64,000 bases of DNA from Bacterioplanoides sp965219715 (GCF_965219715.1 NZ_OZ244785.1:1860001-1924000); one strand, 5' to 3'; counted from the first letter of the stretch, positions 1 to 9,150 are shown. Notes: generated by a model from the sequence alone, not told the origin. Numbers and translations are program-made.

Positions 1-869
1 CTATGGAACATTTTAATTGGGCGACAACCCGGGAACAGGCACAAGCAGAACTCAGCCATTTTATTCAACATCGGTTGCCACATTTTGGCGATTATCAGGA
101 CGCGATGGTTAGTGGTGAACACACCTTATTTCATAGCCTGATTGCACCCTATCTCAATTGTGGTTTGTTAACACCGCTGGAAGTCTGCCAACAAGTGGAG
201 CTGGCTTACCAGCAAGGCAAAGCGCCGTTAAACGCAGCCGAAGGTTTTATTCGTCAGATTATCGGTTGGCGTGAATACGTACGCGGTATCTATTGGTTAT
301 TAATGCCGCAATACGGACAACAAAACCAATTAAACAACCAGCGCCAGTTACCGGGTTATTTCTGGCATGGCAATACACGCATGAAATGTATGAGTGAATG
401 TTTCGAAAGTACTTTTCGTAATGCGTATGCCCATCATATTCAGCGTTTAATGATTACCGGCAATTTTTCACTGTTAGCGGGCATCACTCCACAACAGGTT
501 TGTGATTGGTATCTGGCGGTTTATGCCGACGCCTATGATTGGGTGGAACTTCCCAACACCCTGGGAATGGTAATGCACGCAGACGGTGGCTACCTGGCTA
601 GTAAACCGTATGCCGCATCGGGTAACTACATCAATAAAATGTCGGATTACTGCAAACACTGCAGCTACTCCGTAAAAACCTCCAGTGAAGAAAACAGCTG
701 TCCTTTTAACAGTCTGTACTGGCACTTTATTCAAAGACATCAGCAACAATTCGAAAAAAATCCCCGTATGGCAATGATCTATCGCAGCTGGACAAAAATG
801 GCAGACGAAAAACAGCAGGCCATTATTCACCGTGCTGAATACCTTCTTGAGCATATTGAGGAGTTGTAA
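1..869 (+). CDS. FeS-BCP-type photolyase/cryptochrome, C-terminal part (5' end outside window)
   Basis: This is the C-terminal part of a cryptochrome/photolyase-family flavoprotein of the iron-sulfur bacterial type (FeS-BCP; Agrobacterium PhrB is the known (6-4) photolyase member). Counting from the first visible Met at base 3, four cysteines at about 129, 217, 220 and 233 sit in contexts MKCMSECF, YCKHC and SCPF, the spacing expected of the 4Fe-4S ligands of this family. The FAD-binding helical region is present, including IIGWREYVRGIYW and the MHADGGYLASKPY stretch. The family is about 500 residues, so the N-terminal antenna domain must lie upstream of base 1. The DUF2256 gene follows by 2 bases, so the two are cotranscribed. 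(6-4) lesion repair is inferred from the family. Confidence 0.9.
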   Translation, partial: MEHFNWATTREQAQAELSHFIQHRLPHFGDYQDAMVSGEHTLFHSLIAPYLNCGLLTPLEVCQQVELAYQQGKAPLNAAEGFIRQIIGWREYVRGIYWLLMPQYGQQNQLNNQRQLPGYFWHGNTRMKCMSECFESTFRNAYAHHIQRLMITGNFSLLAGITPQQVCDWYLAVYADAYDWVELPNTLGMVMHADGGYLASKPYAASGNYINKMSDYCKHCSYSVKTSSEENSCPFNSLYWHFIQRHQQQFEKNPRMAMIYRSWTKMADEKQQAIIHRAEYLLEHIEEL

Positions 870-871
870 CC

Positions 872-1069
872 ATGGCGCACAAAAAAGTGAATTTACCGGA
901 AAAAACCTGCCAGCAGTGCCAACGCCCCTTTGCCTGGCGTAAGAAATGGCATCGCTGCTGGGAAGAAGTAAAATATTGCAGCGACGCTTGCCGGAGAAAA
1001 TCGAAACAAAAATCTCAGCCAGTAACGCCGAATTTATGCCATGCAGGTCAGGTAGAAGATGAATTTTAA
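872..1069 (+). CDS. DUF2256 small zinc-ribbon-like protein
   Basis: This 65-residue basic protein has cysteines at 13, 16, 29, 36 and 40 in the order CQQC, HRCW and YCSDAC, which looks like a small metal-binding ribbon. The CxxCxxPFxWRKKW pattern is that of DUF2256, a family of unknown function often found next to FeS-type photolyase and cryptochrome genes. It begins 2 bases after the photolyase stop and overlaps the following DASH gene by 11 bases, so translation of the three is probably coupled. A role in cluster insertion or in DNA or RNA binding for the photolyase is conceivable but not shown. Confidence 0.85.
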   Translation: MAHKKVNLPEKTCQQCQRPFAWRKKWHRCWEEVKYCSDACRRKSKQKSQPVTPNLCHAGQVEDEF

Positions 1070-2516
1070 TGTAATCTGGTTACGTCAGGATTTACGTCTG
1101 AATGACAACCCGGGCTTTTCACTGGCCAAACAAGCCGGACTGCCACTGCGGGTGGTTTTTATTATGCCACCGTTCTGGCTAAACCCGGATGAAAAAACGC
1201 CTTTCAGCTTGAGTACCCCACCTGAATGTGCAGCGGAAACCGGCCGGATAGGTCTGGCTAAAGCGCGTTTTTTACGCGCATGTTTAATCGATCTGCAACG
1301 GCAACTGGCGTTACAGAATATCGATTTTAAGATGGTGTATCAGCAGCCTGACGAATTATTCCGTGATTGGAAAAAACAAGGCATGCAACAGATATTTACC
1401 CAGCATGCTCAGGCCCCGGAAGAAAGTTACTGGCTGGATCAGCTGCAACACCAAGCCATACCTTTAACGCTATACAACAACCAAACTTTATTTGAAGCAC
1501 AACAAATCGGGCATTTATTTGAACGCTGGCCAACGTCCTTCAGTGCGTTCCGACGAAAAGTTGAAAAACAGGCCATTATTCCCGACGCTCCAAAACCGCC
1601 GGTAACCATCAGCCACTTGTCCGATCACTTCGATGAACGTATACCATCGATCCCCTGGCATAATGATTTTAACGGCAGTCAACATGCATACAACCAAGAA
1701 CCCGGACAATCGTTCAGCCTGATTGGCGGTGAAAATGCCGGACTCGCACATTTGTCCTCCTACCTCTGGCAAGCCCGTGGACTGCTGCATTATAAAACCA
1801 GCCGAAATCAGCTTTGTGGATTAAATTTTTCATCACAGCTCAGTGCCCACCTGGCATGGGGCGCATTATCTGTGCGTAATGTCTGGTATGAAACCGAACG
1901 CTGGGAACAGCAACATGGTGAAAATGAACACAGCCAATGGTTCAAACAAGAACTGTTGTGGCGTGAGTATTTTCATTGGAGTATGCGGATTTACGGTCGA
2001 AAATTTTTCCGTTATCAGGGCATTAAAGACGAGCCACTGACACCTCCACGATTTAATGCCAGCCACTGGAATAAATGGGTTGCGGCTGAAACCGGTGTGC
2101 CTTTAATCGACGCAGGTATCAAAGAATTAATCGCCACTGGCTACAGCTCTAACCGTATGCGGCAAAACCTGGCCAGTTATTTTATTCAATACCTGAAACT
2201 CGACTGGCGCTTAGGTGCCGCCTTTTTCGAGCGCCATCTGGTGGATTATGACGTTGCCAGTAACTGGGGCAACTGGGCATACCTCGCCGGTGCTGGCCAG
2301 GATCCCCGCAGCAGTCCGGGACAAGGACGGATTTTTAATATTAATTTCCAGCTGCAAAATTATGATCCGGAATTAACTCATATTAAGTTATGGCTGCCAC
2401 AGCTGGCACATTACAGCTTGAGACAAATTCAGCAACACAGCCGTGGCGAATCCTTGCTGCCCGATTACCCTGCTCCGATCGCGACGGAAAAAGATGCTGC
2501 AACTGGTTTGGTTTAA
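1059..2516 (+). CDS. DASH-type cryptochrome / photolyase
   Basis: This 485-residue photolyase-superfamily flavoprotein starts with the antenna-domain pattern NVIWLRQDLRLNDNPGF. It carries the FAD-domain blocks LLWREYFHWSM, TGYSSNRMRQNLASY and DYDVASNWGNWAYLAGAGQD; the last, with NWAYLAGAG followed by DPR, is characteristic of DASH cryptochromes. Family members bind FAD and methenyltetrahydrofolate and repair cyclobutane dimers mainly in single-stranded or looped DNA; some also signal. The start overlaps the DUF2256 gene by 11 bases and the end overlaps the next photolyase gene by 23 bases, so this is an operon. The subfamily call rests on motif recognition. Confidence 0.9.
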   Translation: MNFNVIWLRQDLRLNDNPGFSLAKQAGLPLRVVFIMPPFWLNPDEKTPFSLSTPPECAAETGRIGLAKARFLRACLIDLQRQLALQNIDFKMVYQQPDELFRDWKKQGMQQIFTQHAQAPEESYWLDQLQHQAIPLTLYNNQTLFEAQQIGHLFERWPTSFSAFRRKVEKQAIIPDAPKPPVTISHLSDHFDERIPSIPWHNDFNGSQHAYNQEPGQSFSLIGGENAGLAHLSSYLWQARGLLHYKTSRNQLCGLNFSSQLSAHLAWGALSVRNVWYETERWEQQHGENEHSQWFKQELLWREYFHWSMRIYGRKFFRYQGIKDEPLTPPRFNASHWNKWVAAETGVPLIDAGIKELIATGYSSNRMRQNLASYFIQYLKLDWRLGAAFFERHLVDYDVASNWGNWAYLAGAGQDPRSSPGQGRIFNINFQLQNYDPELTHIKLWLPQLAHYSLRQIQQHSRGESLLPDYPAPIATEKDAATGLV

Positions 2517-4095
2517 AAGAGATCTTCGCAGTGCGGATCATCAGGCGCTTTATCAGGCGGCTCAGTCAGGGCCGGTCCTGGCGTTTTATTGTCTGGAACA
2601 AGACTATTGGCAACTGCCCGACACCAGCGTGCGCCAGTGGCAATTTGTCAGAGAATCATTATCCGATCTGAATCACCAGCTTGATGGCCAGTTGCAGATA
2701 TTTCAGGGCAATGTTGTTCAATTGTTGATGCAGCTAAAAAATAAACTGGGTCAGTTTACCCTGCATAGCCACGAAGAAACCGGTAATTACTGGACGTATC
2801 AGCGTGATATTCAGGTGGCTGACTGGTGTCGGCAACATCAGATTAGCTGGCAGCAATACCAGCAATTCGGAGTCGTCAGGCCCAATCCCGGACGCGATCA
2901 CTGGGCGCAAAACTGGCAACGGTTTATGCAACAACCATTCGACACTCCGTCGCACAACTCAATCACAAGCACCATTCAATGGCATGTATTTACCCGGGAT
3001 CATGAACTGCCTGCTGCTGAGTTGAACAATGATTATGGAAAATTAACACTGCCGTGTCCGGGTCGTCGGTATGGCGGTCGCCAACAAGGGCTGGCGCTGC
3101 TAACCGGTTTTCTGCAACAACGCGGAGAGTTTTACCGGTCATCCATCAGCTCACCAATCACGGCTGGGCATGCCTGCTCGCGGCTGAGCCCGTATCTGGC
3201 TTACGGTTGCCTGAGTATGCGGGAAGTATTAACCGCCGTGCAGTTAACCCAGCAGCAACAGCCTACCCGTTATTGGAAAAACAGCTTAAAAGCTTTCGAA
3301 AGTCGCCTGTGGTGGCACTGCCATTTTATTCAGAAGCTGGAAGATCAACCGGATATGGAATGGCGTAACCTGCATCCGGCTTATAATGAGTTACGCCAGC
3401 ACTATAATCCGCAGTGGTTAATTGCCTGGAAAACCGGCAATACTGGCTGGCCCATGGTGGATGCCTGTATGCGTTACCTGCATCATCATGGCTGGATTAA
3501 TTTTCGTATGCGCGCCATGCTGATGTCGGTGGCCAGTTATCCTTTGTGGCTTCCCTGGCAGGTTACCGCTCCTTTTCTGGCGCAACTGTTTGTTGATTAC
3601 GAACCCGGAATTCATTATCCACAAGCTCAGATGCAGGCTGGTACAACCGGCATCAATATGCCACGAATTTATAACCCAACTCTGCAAGCGCAGAAATTAG
3701 ATCCATCAGGGAATTTTATTCGCCAGTGGTTACCGGAATTACGCCAGGTACCTACCAGCTGGATTCATCACCCTTGGCTCATGCCGGAAAAGTTGCAGCA
3801 ATCATACAATTGTATTCTGGGAAAAAACTATCCGGTGCCATTGGTTGATTTCAGCGATGCCTGCCGTAAAGCACGTCATTTAATTAGCGGAGTAAGGGAT
3901 GCTGACTTCCGCCGGGAAGCGCATCAAATCGGAGATAAACACGGTTCACGTAAGAATCGGAACCATCGTCGCAATGCTATGAAAACGGCTGCGAAAAGCA
4001 GTGGTTCAAAAAATAATGGTTTAAAAGCCAACAGCCAGAAGATCAACTCCAGAAAAAAACGTCAGAACAATTCTCAGCAAATGACCTTGTTCTGA
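2494..4095 (+). CDS. divergent cryptochrome/photolyase-family flavoprotein with basic C-terminal tail
   Basis: The protein is 533 residues from ATG 2494; this start is chosen because MLQLVWFKRDLRSADHQAL is the canonical photolyase N-terminus, although the frame is open further upstream. Antenna and FAD domains are recognisable (KAFESRLWWHCHFIQ, NTGWPMVDACMRYLHHHGW, NFRMRAMLMS). Where classical photolyases have NNGGWQW, around the last tryptophan of the electron-transfer chain, this protein reads EPGIHYPQAQMQAGTTGIN, so the usual Trp is absent. The last roughly 60 residues are rich in Lys, Arg, Asn and Ser and look disordered and nucleic-acid-binding. It belongs to the FAD-binding photolyase group often clustered with FeS-BCP genes. 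Repair activity is unproven. Confidence 0.85.
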   Translation: MLQLVWFKRDLRSADHQALYQAAQSGPVLAFYCLEQDYWQLPDTSVRQWQFVRESLSDLNHQLDGQLQIFQGNVVQLLMQLKNKLGQFTLHSHEETGNYWTYQRDIQVADWCRQHQISWQQYQQFGVVRPNPGRDHWAQNWQRFMQQPFDTPSHNSITSTIQWHVFTRDHELPAAELNNDYGKLTLPCPGRRYGGRQQGLALLTGFLQQRGEFYRSSISSPITAGHACSRLSPYLAYGCLSMREVLTAVQLTQQQQPTRYWKNSLKAFESRLWWHCHFIQKLEDQPDMEWRNLHPAYNELRQHYNPQWLIAWKTGNTGWPMVDACMRYLHHHGWINFRMRAMLMSVASYPLWLPWQVTAPFLAQLFVDYEPGIHYPQAQMQAGTTGINMPRIYNPTLQAQKLDPSGNFIRQWLPELRQVPTSWIHHPWLMPEKLQQSYNCILGKNYPVPLVDFSDACRKARHLISGVRDADFRREAHQIGDKHGSRKNRNHRRNAMKTAAKSSGSKNNGLKANSQKINSRKKRQNNSQQMTLF

Positions 4096-4135
4096 TTACT
4101 GTCATTTACCAGTTATTAAATGTTCTGACAACCGG

Positions 4136-4471
4136 TTAATGCTCGGTAGCCGAAACGCCGTTAGCACTGCCAAGCTGATTTCTGCCAAAGGGTACCTCAA
4201 TCGCGTTACTGACTTCACGGATAGGCTGCCCCACCATTTCATCGTAAGCACTGGTATGACGCACGACCAGGTTTTTAATCGGATATTTTTCAAACATCGC
4301 CTGGAACGATAAAACATTATGACTGCGCAATAATTTACCCTTATCGTCAGTAATAAATTCTTCTTTGTCATCAATGATTGCAGAAGCCTGATACAGACAT
4401 AAATCAAGAGAATGGATGATCACTTTTTCAATATGATCCCGCTTTTTTAATGCACTGATTTTAATCGTCAT
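4136..4471 (-). CDS. conserved small protein, DUF6482-like
   Basis: This 111-residue soluble protein has no signal peptide or membrane segment. I chose ATG 4471 because an AAGG lies about 9 bases upstream; a TTG start 9 bases further out is also open. The pattern of a VIIHSLDLCLYQASAIID strand pair, then DDKGKLLRSHN, then HTSAYDEMVGQP resembles the small gammaproteobacterial family called DUF6482, recalled from memory and not searched. Function is unknown. It is a single gene convergent with the photolyase cluster, about 40 bases from its stop. Confidence 0.65.
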   Translation of the reverse strand: MTIKISALKKRDHIEKVIIHSLDLCLYQASAIIDDKEEFITDDKGKLLRSHNVLSFQAMFEKYPIKNLVVRHTSAYDEMVGQPIREVSNAIEVPFGRNQLGSANGVSATEH

Positions 4472-4560
4472 AATACGCAACCTTACCGGAAATAATCGCT
4501 GTTATTATAAAGGATCAGAGCAAGATATTCGCTGAGTTCAGTAATAAAAGTCACATAAAA

Positions 4561-4588
4561 AAAAGCCCGGCATATCTGCCGGGCTTTT
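4561..4588 (-). terminator. intrinsic terminator downstream of the 4655-4984 gene
   Basis: This is a perfect inverted repeat, AAAAGCCCGGCA / TGCCGGGCTTTT, with a 4-base loop. A-tracts and T-tracts flank it on both sides, so it could work in either direction. It lies downstream of the minus-strand gene at 4655-4984. Confidence 0.8.
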
Positions 4589-4654
4589 CACTGGGTGCTA
4601 ACCTACAGGGTGCTTTATTCGATGGACTCCGGATTCCTTTTCCGGAGCCTCAAA

Positions 4655-4984
4655 TCAGGCTGCGGGTGTAATGTTTTTTACATTCTTCGCGGTAAAGTAT
4701 GCAAAGCCACCTTCAGAATCACCCACCTCAATACGGTTAGGCGACAGCGGTGAGCTTTTGATTGCCGCAATGTAAATACCATGGCTGGCCACCAGATTTT
4801 TATTCACATCACTGAACTGAGGTTGAGAGAAGGCAAAGGTCTTACGCTCGCAATCCCGTTCCAGTGTCAGAATTAATTGTGCATCCGTTAATTCGTTAGC
4901 CCGTGAAAAGTTCACATAGGTAACGCGATATCCCTGATCGAATTCGTACAAATTTTGTTCAAGAGTTTGACGACTGATGCTCAT
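4655..4984 (-). CDS. hypothetical protein, 109 residues
   Basis: I do not recognise this protein. It is soluble, with no signal peptide, no transmembrane segment and one cysteine. The alternating hydrophobic patterns (YRVTYVNFS, AQLILTLERD, GIYIAAIKSS, RIEVGDSEGGFAYFT) suggest a small beta-rich or alpha/beta fold. It is flanked by a strong terminator at 4561-4588 and by a 289-base upstream gap, so it is probably a single-gene unit. Its coding character looks real because the frame is uninterrupted, the composition is balanced and the terminator sits where expected. Confidence 0.6.
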   Translation of the reverse strand: MSISRQTLEQNLYEFDQGYRVTYVNFSRANELTDAQLILTLERDCERKTFAFSQPQFSDVNKNLVASHGIYIAAIKSSPLSPNRIEVGDSEGGFAYFTAKNVKNITPAA

Positions 4985-5273
4985 AGGGGAAATAAACCTG
5001 TATCGGTAACAACTTAATTATCTTTAGGTTTAGCTTCTCCTACCCGCTACCGCAATGCGGAATAACACAAAACTACAGTCTTTTTGTAACCTCACAAAAG
5101 CGGCGGGAATTTGTCGGAAATACGATGCAAAAACAAGGGTTTGCTAGGTTAGACAGGCGTCAAAAAAATGGGTTTTACATTGTGTTCACAGTCTCTTACA
5201 TATCAGTAAGTACTGTATTTCTATACATTGGTCGGCAATGTCTTTCGCGCTGATCGTTTAAAGCGTCTGGCTA
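4985..5273. promoter_or_regulatory. 289-base intergenic region with a short palindrome
   Basis: This gap separates the end of the TIGR01777 gene from the start of the small minus-strand gene, and should hold the promoter of the latter. A short palindrome CAGTA-AG-TACTG lies at 5204-5215, and one TATACA hexamer at 5222-5227 matches the hexamers repeated at 8.0 and 9.7 kb. One hexamer alone is not significant. I see no gene here. Confidence 0.3.
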
Positions 5274-6188
5274 TCACCAATGAGCATGAATTTCCCGCAA
5301 AGCGTCGTGAATGTCAGCATAGTCGTACACAAAACCCTGACTCAGTAATTGCTGCGGTAAAACCCGCTGCCCTTCAAGTAACAGCTCTGACATTTCACCA
5401 AACAAGAGTTCAGCAGCAAAGCCCGGCATTGGCGCAATGGTTGGCCGTGACATAACCTGGCCAAGTGCTTTGGTGAATTGGCGATTAGTGACCGCCTGGG
5501 GCGAGGTCATATTCACGGCCCCCGCCACTGAGTTCTTACTGAGAAAGTGGATGGCACGACGATAGTCATCCATATGAATCCACGATAAGACCTGGTTACC
5601 GCTACCAATCACACCGCCCAGTGCCAGGCTGAATGGCAGCCACAGTCGGGCCAGCATGCCGCCGTGTTGCCCCAGTACCACGCCGGTGCGCAAAATCACC
5701 AAACGTTCACAAAGGTCATCAAATTCGTGGGCAACCGTTTCCCAGTCGCGACACAGCTGTGAAGCAAAGCCAGCGCCGTTAGCAGATTGTTCAGTAAAAC
5801 CGGTTCCCTGCTGCTCATCGTCCATGTGTGAGCCATAAAAACCAATCGCAGAGCCGGACAGCACCAGATCAAAATGTTGCTGGCTGTCTTGCGCCCATTG
5901 CAATAAGTCTCTGGAAAGATCGATACGTGACTGGCGAAGCTGCTGTTTACGTTTAGCGCTCCACCGCTTATCAGCGATGCCTTCACCGGCCAGATTTACC
6001 AGCCAGTCAAAACGCTGATTCAGCGTCGCCAGTGAAGAGGCCGCCTCAACACGGCCTCCCCAACGCCGCTTCACCCAATCCGGACGACGACTATAAATAA
6101 CAACGTGATGACCTTCCGTAACCCAGTCATCTACCAGACGCTGGCCGATAAACCCGGTACCACCGGTGATCAGAATTGTTTTATTCAT
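5274..6188 (-). CDS. TIGR01777-family NAD(P)-dependent epimerase/oxidoreductase
   Basis: This 304-residue cytosolic protein is of the extended short-chain dehydrogenase type. The N-terminal NAD(P) Rossmann motif ILITGGTGFIGQRLVDDW is intact. The blocks NLAGEGIADKRW, SGSAIGFYGS, CRDWE, VVLGQHGGMLARLWLPF and SWIHMDDYRRAIHFL are diagnostic of the TIGR01777/YfcH (SulA-like) family, whose substrate is not known. It starts about 40 bases downstream of the acyl-CoA dehydrogenase stop on the same strand, so the two may be cotranscribed. Confidence 0.9.
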   Translation of the reverse strand: MNKTILITGGTGFIGQRLVDDWVTEGHHVVIYSRRPDWVKRRWGGRVEAASSLATLNQRFDWLVNLAGEGIADKRWSAKRKQQLRQSRIDLSRDLLQWAQDSQQHFDLVLSGSAIGFYGSHMDDEQQGTGFTEQSANGAGFASQLCRDWETVAHEFDDLCERLVILRTGVVLGQHGGMLARLWLPFSLALGGVIGSGNQVLSWIHMDDYRRAIHFLSKNSVAGAVNMTSPQAVTNRQFTKALGQVMSRPTIAPMPGFAAELLFGEMSELLLEGQRVLPQQLLSQGFVYDYADIHDALREIHAHW

Positions 6189-6229
6189 AATCGTCTCCTC
6201 ATGATTTCAGCAGATACAGACTGGCAATA

Positions 6230-7999
6230 TCAGAACTGCGCCAGCGTCATTGCCATCAGGCTGTCTTTGCCGGATTCAATTTCGCTCATCAGTGCACTGC
6301 TCTGTGGCAGAATTTTCGCCATATAGAATTCAGCACTGTTCAGTTTAGCCTGATAGAAATCGGTCTCTGTTGTACCGTTATCCAGCTGTTCGCGTGCTGT
6401 CAGCGCCATACGGCTCCAGAAGTACGCCAGCGAGGTTAACGCCATCAGACGCAGGTATGGCGTTGCTGCCGAACCTGCCTGTTCACGATCCGTCATGCCG
6501 TTTTGCATCAGCCACATGGTGGCTTTCTGCAGTTTCGCCATGGCGGCTTTCAGTTCACCAATGTGTGGCGCGCCTTCGTTTTCTTTGCAGTAGCTTTCCA
6601 GCATAGCGAAGAAACGTTTCAACGGACGACCACCCGCCATACCCAGCTTACGACCCACCAGATCCAGCGCCTGGATGCCATTGGTGCCTTCGTAAATACG
6701 GGTAATACGAGAGTCACGTACGTACTGCTCAACCGGCCAATCCTGGGTAAAACCATTGCCGCCCATCAGCTGCAGACCGTCGTTAGCACAGAAGAAACCT
6801 TCATCGGTCAGGAAGGCTTTTACCACTGGCGTTAACAGCTGAACCATATCATCAGCGTGTTCGCGATCTTCTTCGCTGGCACCGTGCTGAGACACGTCCA
6901 GCTGCATCGCGGTGAAGTACGCCAGCGCACGACCACCTTCAATGATGGCTTTCTGACGTAACAACATACGACGCACGTCCGGATGCACAATGATGCAGTC
7001 CGCCGCCTGGTCTGGCTCTTGTGGACCCGCCAGAGAGCGCGACTGACGGCGGTCTTTAGCAAATTCCAGTGACGTCTGGTACGCCGCTTCGGCAATCCCC
7101 AGACCCTGCAGGCCAACCATCAGACGCGCGCTGTTCATCATCACGAACATCGCCTGCAAGCCTTTGTGTGGCTCACCGATCAGCCAGCCTTTCGCCTGCT
7201 CAAAGTTCATCACACAGGTGGCTGAACCCTTAATACCCATTTTGTGTTCCAGACCACCACAGAAAGCCGGGTTACGGCTGCCGTCATCCAGGAACTTAGG
7301 CACCAGGAACAATGAAATACCTTTTGAACCACCCGGCGCATCCGGCAGCTTAGCCAGCACCAGGTGAACGATGTTATCGGCCAGATCGTGTTCACCACCG
7401 GTGATCCAGATCTTGGTACCGGAAATGGCGTGCGAACCATCGGCCTGAGGTTCAGCTTTGGTGCGGATCAGACCCAGGTCAGTACCACAGTGCGGTTCAG
7501 TCAGACACATGGTGCCGGTCCACTCACCACTGATCAGCTGCGGCAGGAATTTGTTTTTCAGTTCGTCAGAGCCGTAGCTCAGCAGCGCATTAATTGCGCC
7601 GTGCGTCAGGCCCGGGTACATACCCAGCGACAGGTTAGCGGAGCACACCATCTCTTCCGCCAGCGTGTTCAGCGTGTGAGGTAAACCCTGACCGCCGTAT
7701 TCCACCGGTGAAGACAGTGCCGTCCAACCGTTTTCAGCGAACTGTTGGTAAGCTTCGCGGAAACCTTTCGGCGTGGTGACGGTTTTGGTTTCAGGATCGT
7801 ACTGACAACCTTCGCGGTCACCCGGCATGTTCAGCGGAGCCATCACGTTTTCAGCCAGCTTCGCACCTTCGGTCAGCACGGCGTCCATGATTTCGCGGGT
7901 TGAGTCTTCGAAACCCGGTAAAGATGGCAGTACCTGATCACCGTTCAGTACCTCGTACAATACGAATTGCATATCGCGCAGGGGCGCCTTATAAGTCAT
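6230..7999 (-). CDS. acyl-CoA dehydrogenase, long C-terminal-domain (DmdC-like) type
   Basis: This 589-residue FAD enzyme oxidises an acyl-CoA thioester to the 2-enoyl-CoA. It starts with TYKAPLRDMQFVLYEV, typical of the long acyl-CoA dehydrogenase group that includes DmdC (3-methylmercaptopropionyl-CoA dehydrogenase) and Pseudomonas paralogues. FAD/substrate motifs MCLTEPHCGTDLGLI and KIWITGGEHD are present, and IYEGTNGIQALDLVGRK holds the expected catalytic Glu. The extra C-terminal helical domain of about 130 residues fits the group. The substrate (beta-oxidation or DMSP breakdown) cannot be decided from sequence. The promoter region is shared with the divergent flavoprotein gene at 8143 and contains TRTACA hexamers. 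Confidence 0.9.
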   Translation of the reverse strand: MTYKAPLRDMQFVLYEVLNGDQVLPSLPGFEDSTREIMDAVLTEGAKLAENVMAPLNMPGDREGCQYDPETKTVTTPKGFREAYQQFAENGWTALSSPVEYGGQGLPHTLNTLAEEMVCSANLSLGMYPGLTHGAINALLSYGSDELKNKFLPQLISGEWTGTMCLTEPHCGTDLGLIRTKAEPQADGSHAISGTKIWITGGEHDLADNIVHLVLAKLPDAPGGSKGISLFLVPKFLDDGSRNPAFCGGLEHKMGIKGSATCVMNFEQAKGWLIGEPHKGLQAMFVMMNSARLMVGLQGLGIAEAAYQTSLEFAKDRRQSRSLAGPQEPDQAADCIIVHPDVRRMLLRQKAIIEGGRALAYFTAMQLDVSQHGASEEDREHADDMVQLLTPVVKAFLTDEGFFCANDGLQLMGGNGFTQDWPVEQYVRDSRITRIYEGTNGIQALDLVGRKLGMAGGRPLKRFFAMLESYCKENEGAPHIGELKAAMAKLQKATMWLMQNGMTDREQAGSAATPYLRLMALTSLAYFWSRMALTAREQLDNGTTETDFYQAKLNSAEFYMAKILPQSSALMSEIESGKDSLMAMTLAQF

Positions 8000-8036
8000 G
8001 CTTTTGTCCTCATTATCAGCATTAAGCTCTATTAGC

Positions 8037-8121
8037 TATACAAATGTTATACAACATTTGGACTATATAGCAAATCGAGATACACTTGCTAGCCAATGAA
8101 GATTTAACATTTTGTTGTACA
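8037..8121. promoter_or_regulatory. TRTACA hexamers in the shared divergent promoter region
   Basis: The gap between the divergent acyl-CoA dehydrogenase (7999, minus) and FAD oxidoreductase (8143, plus) contains TATACA at 8037-8042 and 8048-8053, exactly 11 bases apart as a direct repeat, and TTGTACAA around 8115-8122. An 11-base direct-repeat spacing is how CarH-type MerR regulators are known to bind, and T(G/A)TACA half-sites have been reported for the PplR/LitR group. A MerR gene lies 2.6 kb downstream. Regulation is inferred. Confidence 0.45.
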
Positions 8122-8142
8122 AGGTTTAAGGAATCTCATCCT

Positions 8143-9135
8143 ATGGCACATATTGCGATCGTAGGCGCCGGTATGGCGGGTCTCAGTGCACTGCAATTAC
8201 TGAAGGAACACGGCCATCAGGTCACCGTGTTTGATAAGAGTCGTGGTTCCGGCGGCCGCCTGGCTACCAAAAAAGTGGGTGATGCCAGCTGGGATATGGG
8301 CGCACAGTTTATGCGCAGCCACAACGGCGCGTTCACCAAAGCACTGCATCAGTGGCAGAAAGAAGGCTGGATCCAGCACTGGAATTTCCAGCCACACGTT
8401 ATTAATGCCGACGGTATCCATGAATCTCCGGATGATGTTGAACGTTACGTCGGCGTCAGCCGCATGACCGCACTGAGCCGCAAATTACTGGAGTGCGCAG
8501 ATCAGTTTCATGCCAGTACACGCATCACTGAATGCCGCCGACATGGCGAAAGCTGGCAGCTTGAAGACGATATGGGTAATAACTTCGGCGACTTTGATGG
8601 CCTGATCATTAACACCCCACCGTTACAGGCACAGCCATTGCTGCAGCAGATCGCACCGGAGCTGGCGGCACAATGTGATGTTGATCTGATGCCAACCTTT
8701 ACCCTGTTGCTGGCATTTGACCAGGGCCTCAGTAATGACCAGGCAAATGACGTGAAAGGGGCATTTGTTAAGCACCCGATTGTTGACTGGATTTCGCAGA
8801 ACTCCAGCAAGCCCGAACGTGACCAGAACCTCACAACCTGGGTGGTACACGCCAACCACGACTGGGCACGCACGCACACCGAAAGCCCGCGTGATCATGT
8901 ACAGCAACTGATGTTGGATGCCTTCTTTGAAGTGATGCAAAGTGATGCCATAGTCCCGACTGAAAGCTGGCTGCATCGCTGGCTGTACGCCATTGTTGAT
9001 CAGCCGTTACACAAAGGTTCATTGGTCGACCAGCAACAGCAGCTGGCCGTTTGCGGCGATTGGGTTGATCAGGGTGCGGTTGAAGGTGCCTGGCTCAGTG
9101 GTCAGCAGGCCGCACAGCAATTTATTAATAACTGA
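8143..9135 (+). CDS. NAD(P)/FAD-dependent oxidoreductase, renalase/amine-oxidase-like
   Basis: The start at ATG 8143 is chosen because AAGGA lies about 10 bases upstream and the dinucleotide-binding motif HIAIVGAGMAGLSALQLL then sits at the very N-terminus, as in homologues. The 330-residue protein continues with the GG-doublet motif SRGSGGRLATKK, a WDMGAQFM block and a C-terminal FAD block CGDWVDQGAVEGAWLSG. It belongs to the small FAD amine-oxidase/renalase-like group often found near photolyase genes in marine bacteria. The substrate is unknown. The chelatase-like gene follows after 15 bases. Confidence 0.85.
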   Translation: MAHIAIVGAGMAGLSALQLLKEHGHQVTVFDKSRGSGGRLATKKVGDASWDMGAQFMRSHNGAFTKALHQWQKEGWIQHWNFQPHVINADGIHESPDDVERYVGVSRMTALSRKLLECADQFHASTRITECRRHGESWQLEDDMGNNFGDFDGLIINTPPLQAQPLLQQIAPELAAQCDVDLMPTFTLLLAFDQGLSNDQANDVKGAFVKHPIVDWISQNSSKPERDQNLTTWVVHANHDWARTHTESPRDHVQQLMLDAFFEVMQSDAIVPTESWLHRWLYAIVDQPLHKGSLVDQQQQLAVCGDWVDQGAVEGAWLSGQQAAQQFINN

Positions 9136-9150
9136 CCCGGGAATTCTCAG

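Noticed and set aside
474..854. 126-residue minus-strand frame opposite the first photolyase
   Set aside because: It lies wholly inside a well-supported gene, and its translation has no recognisable domain or ribosome site; it is a shadow frame.
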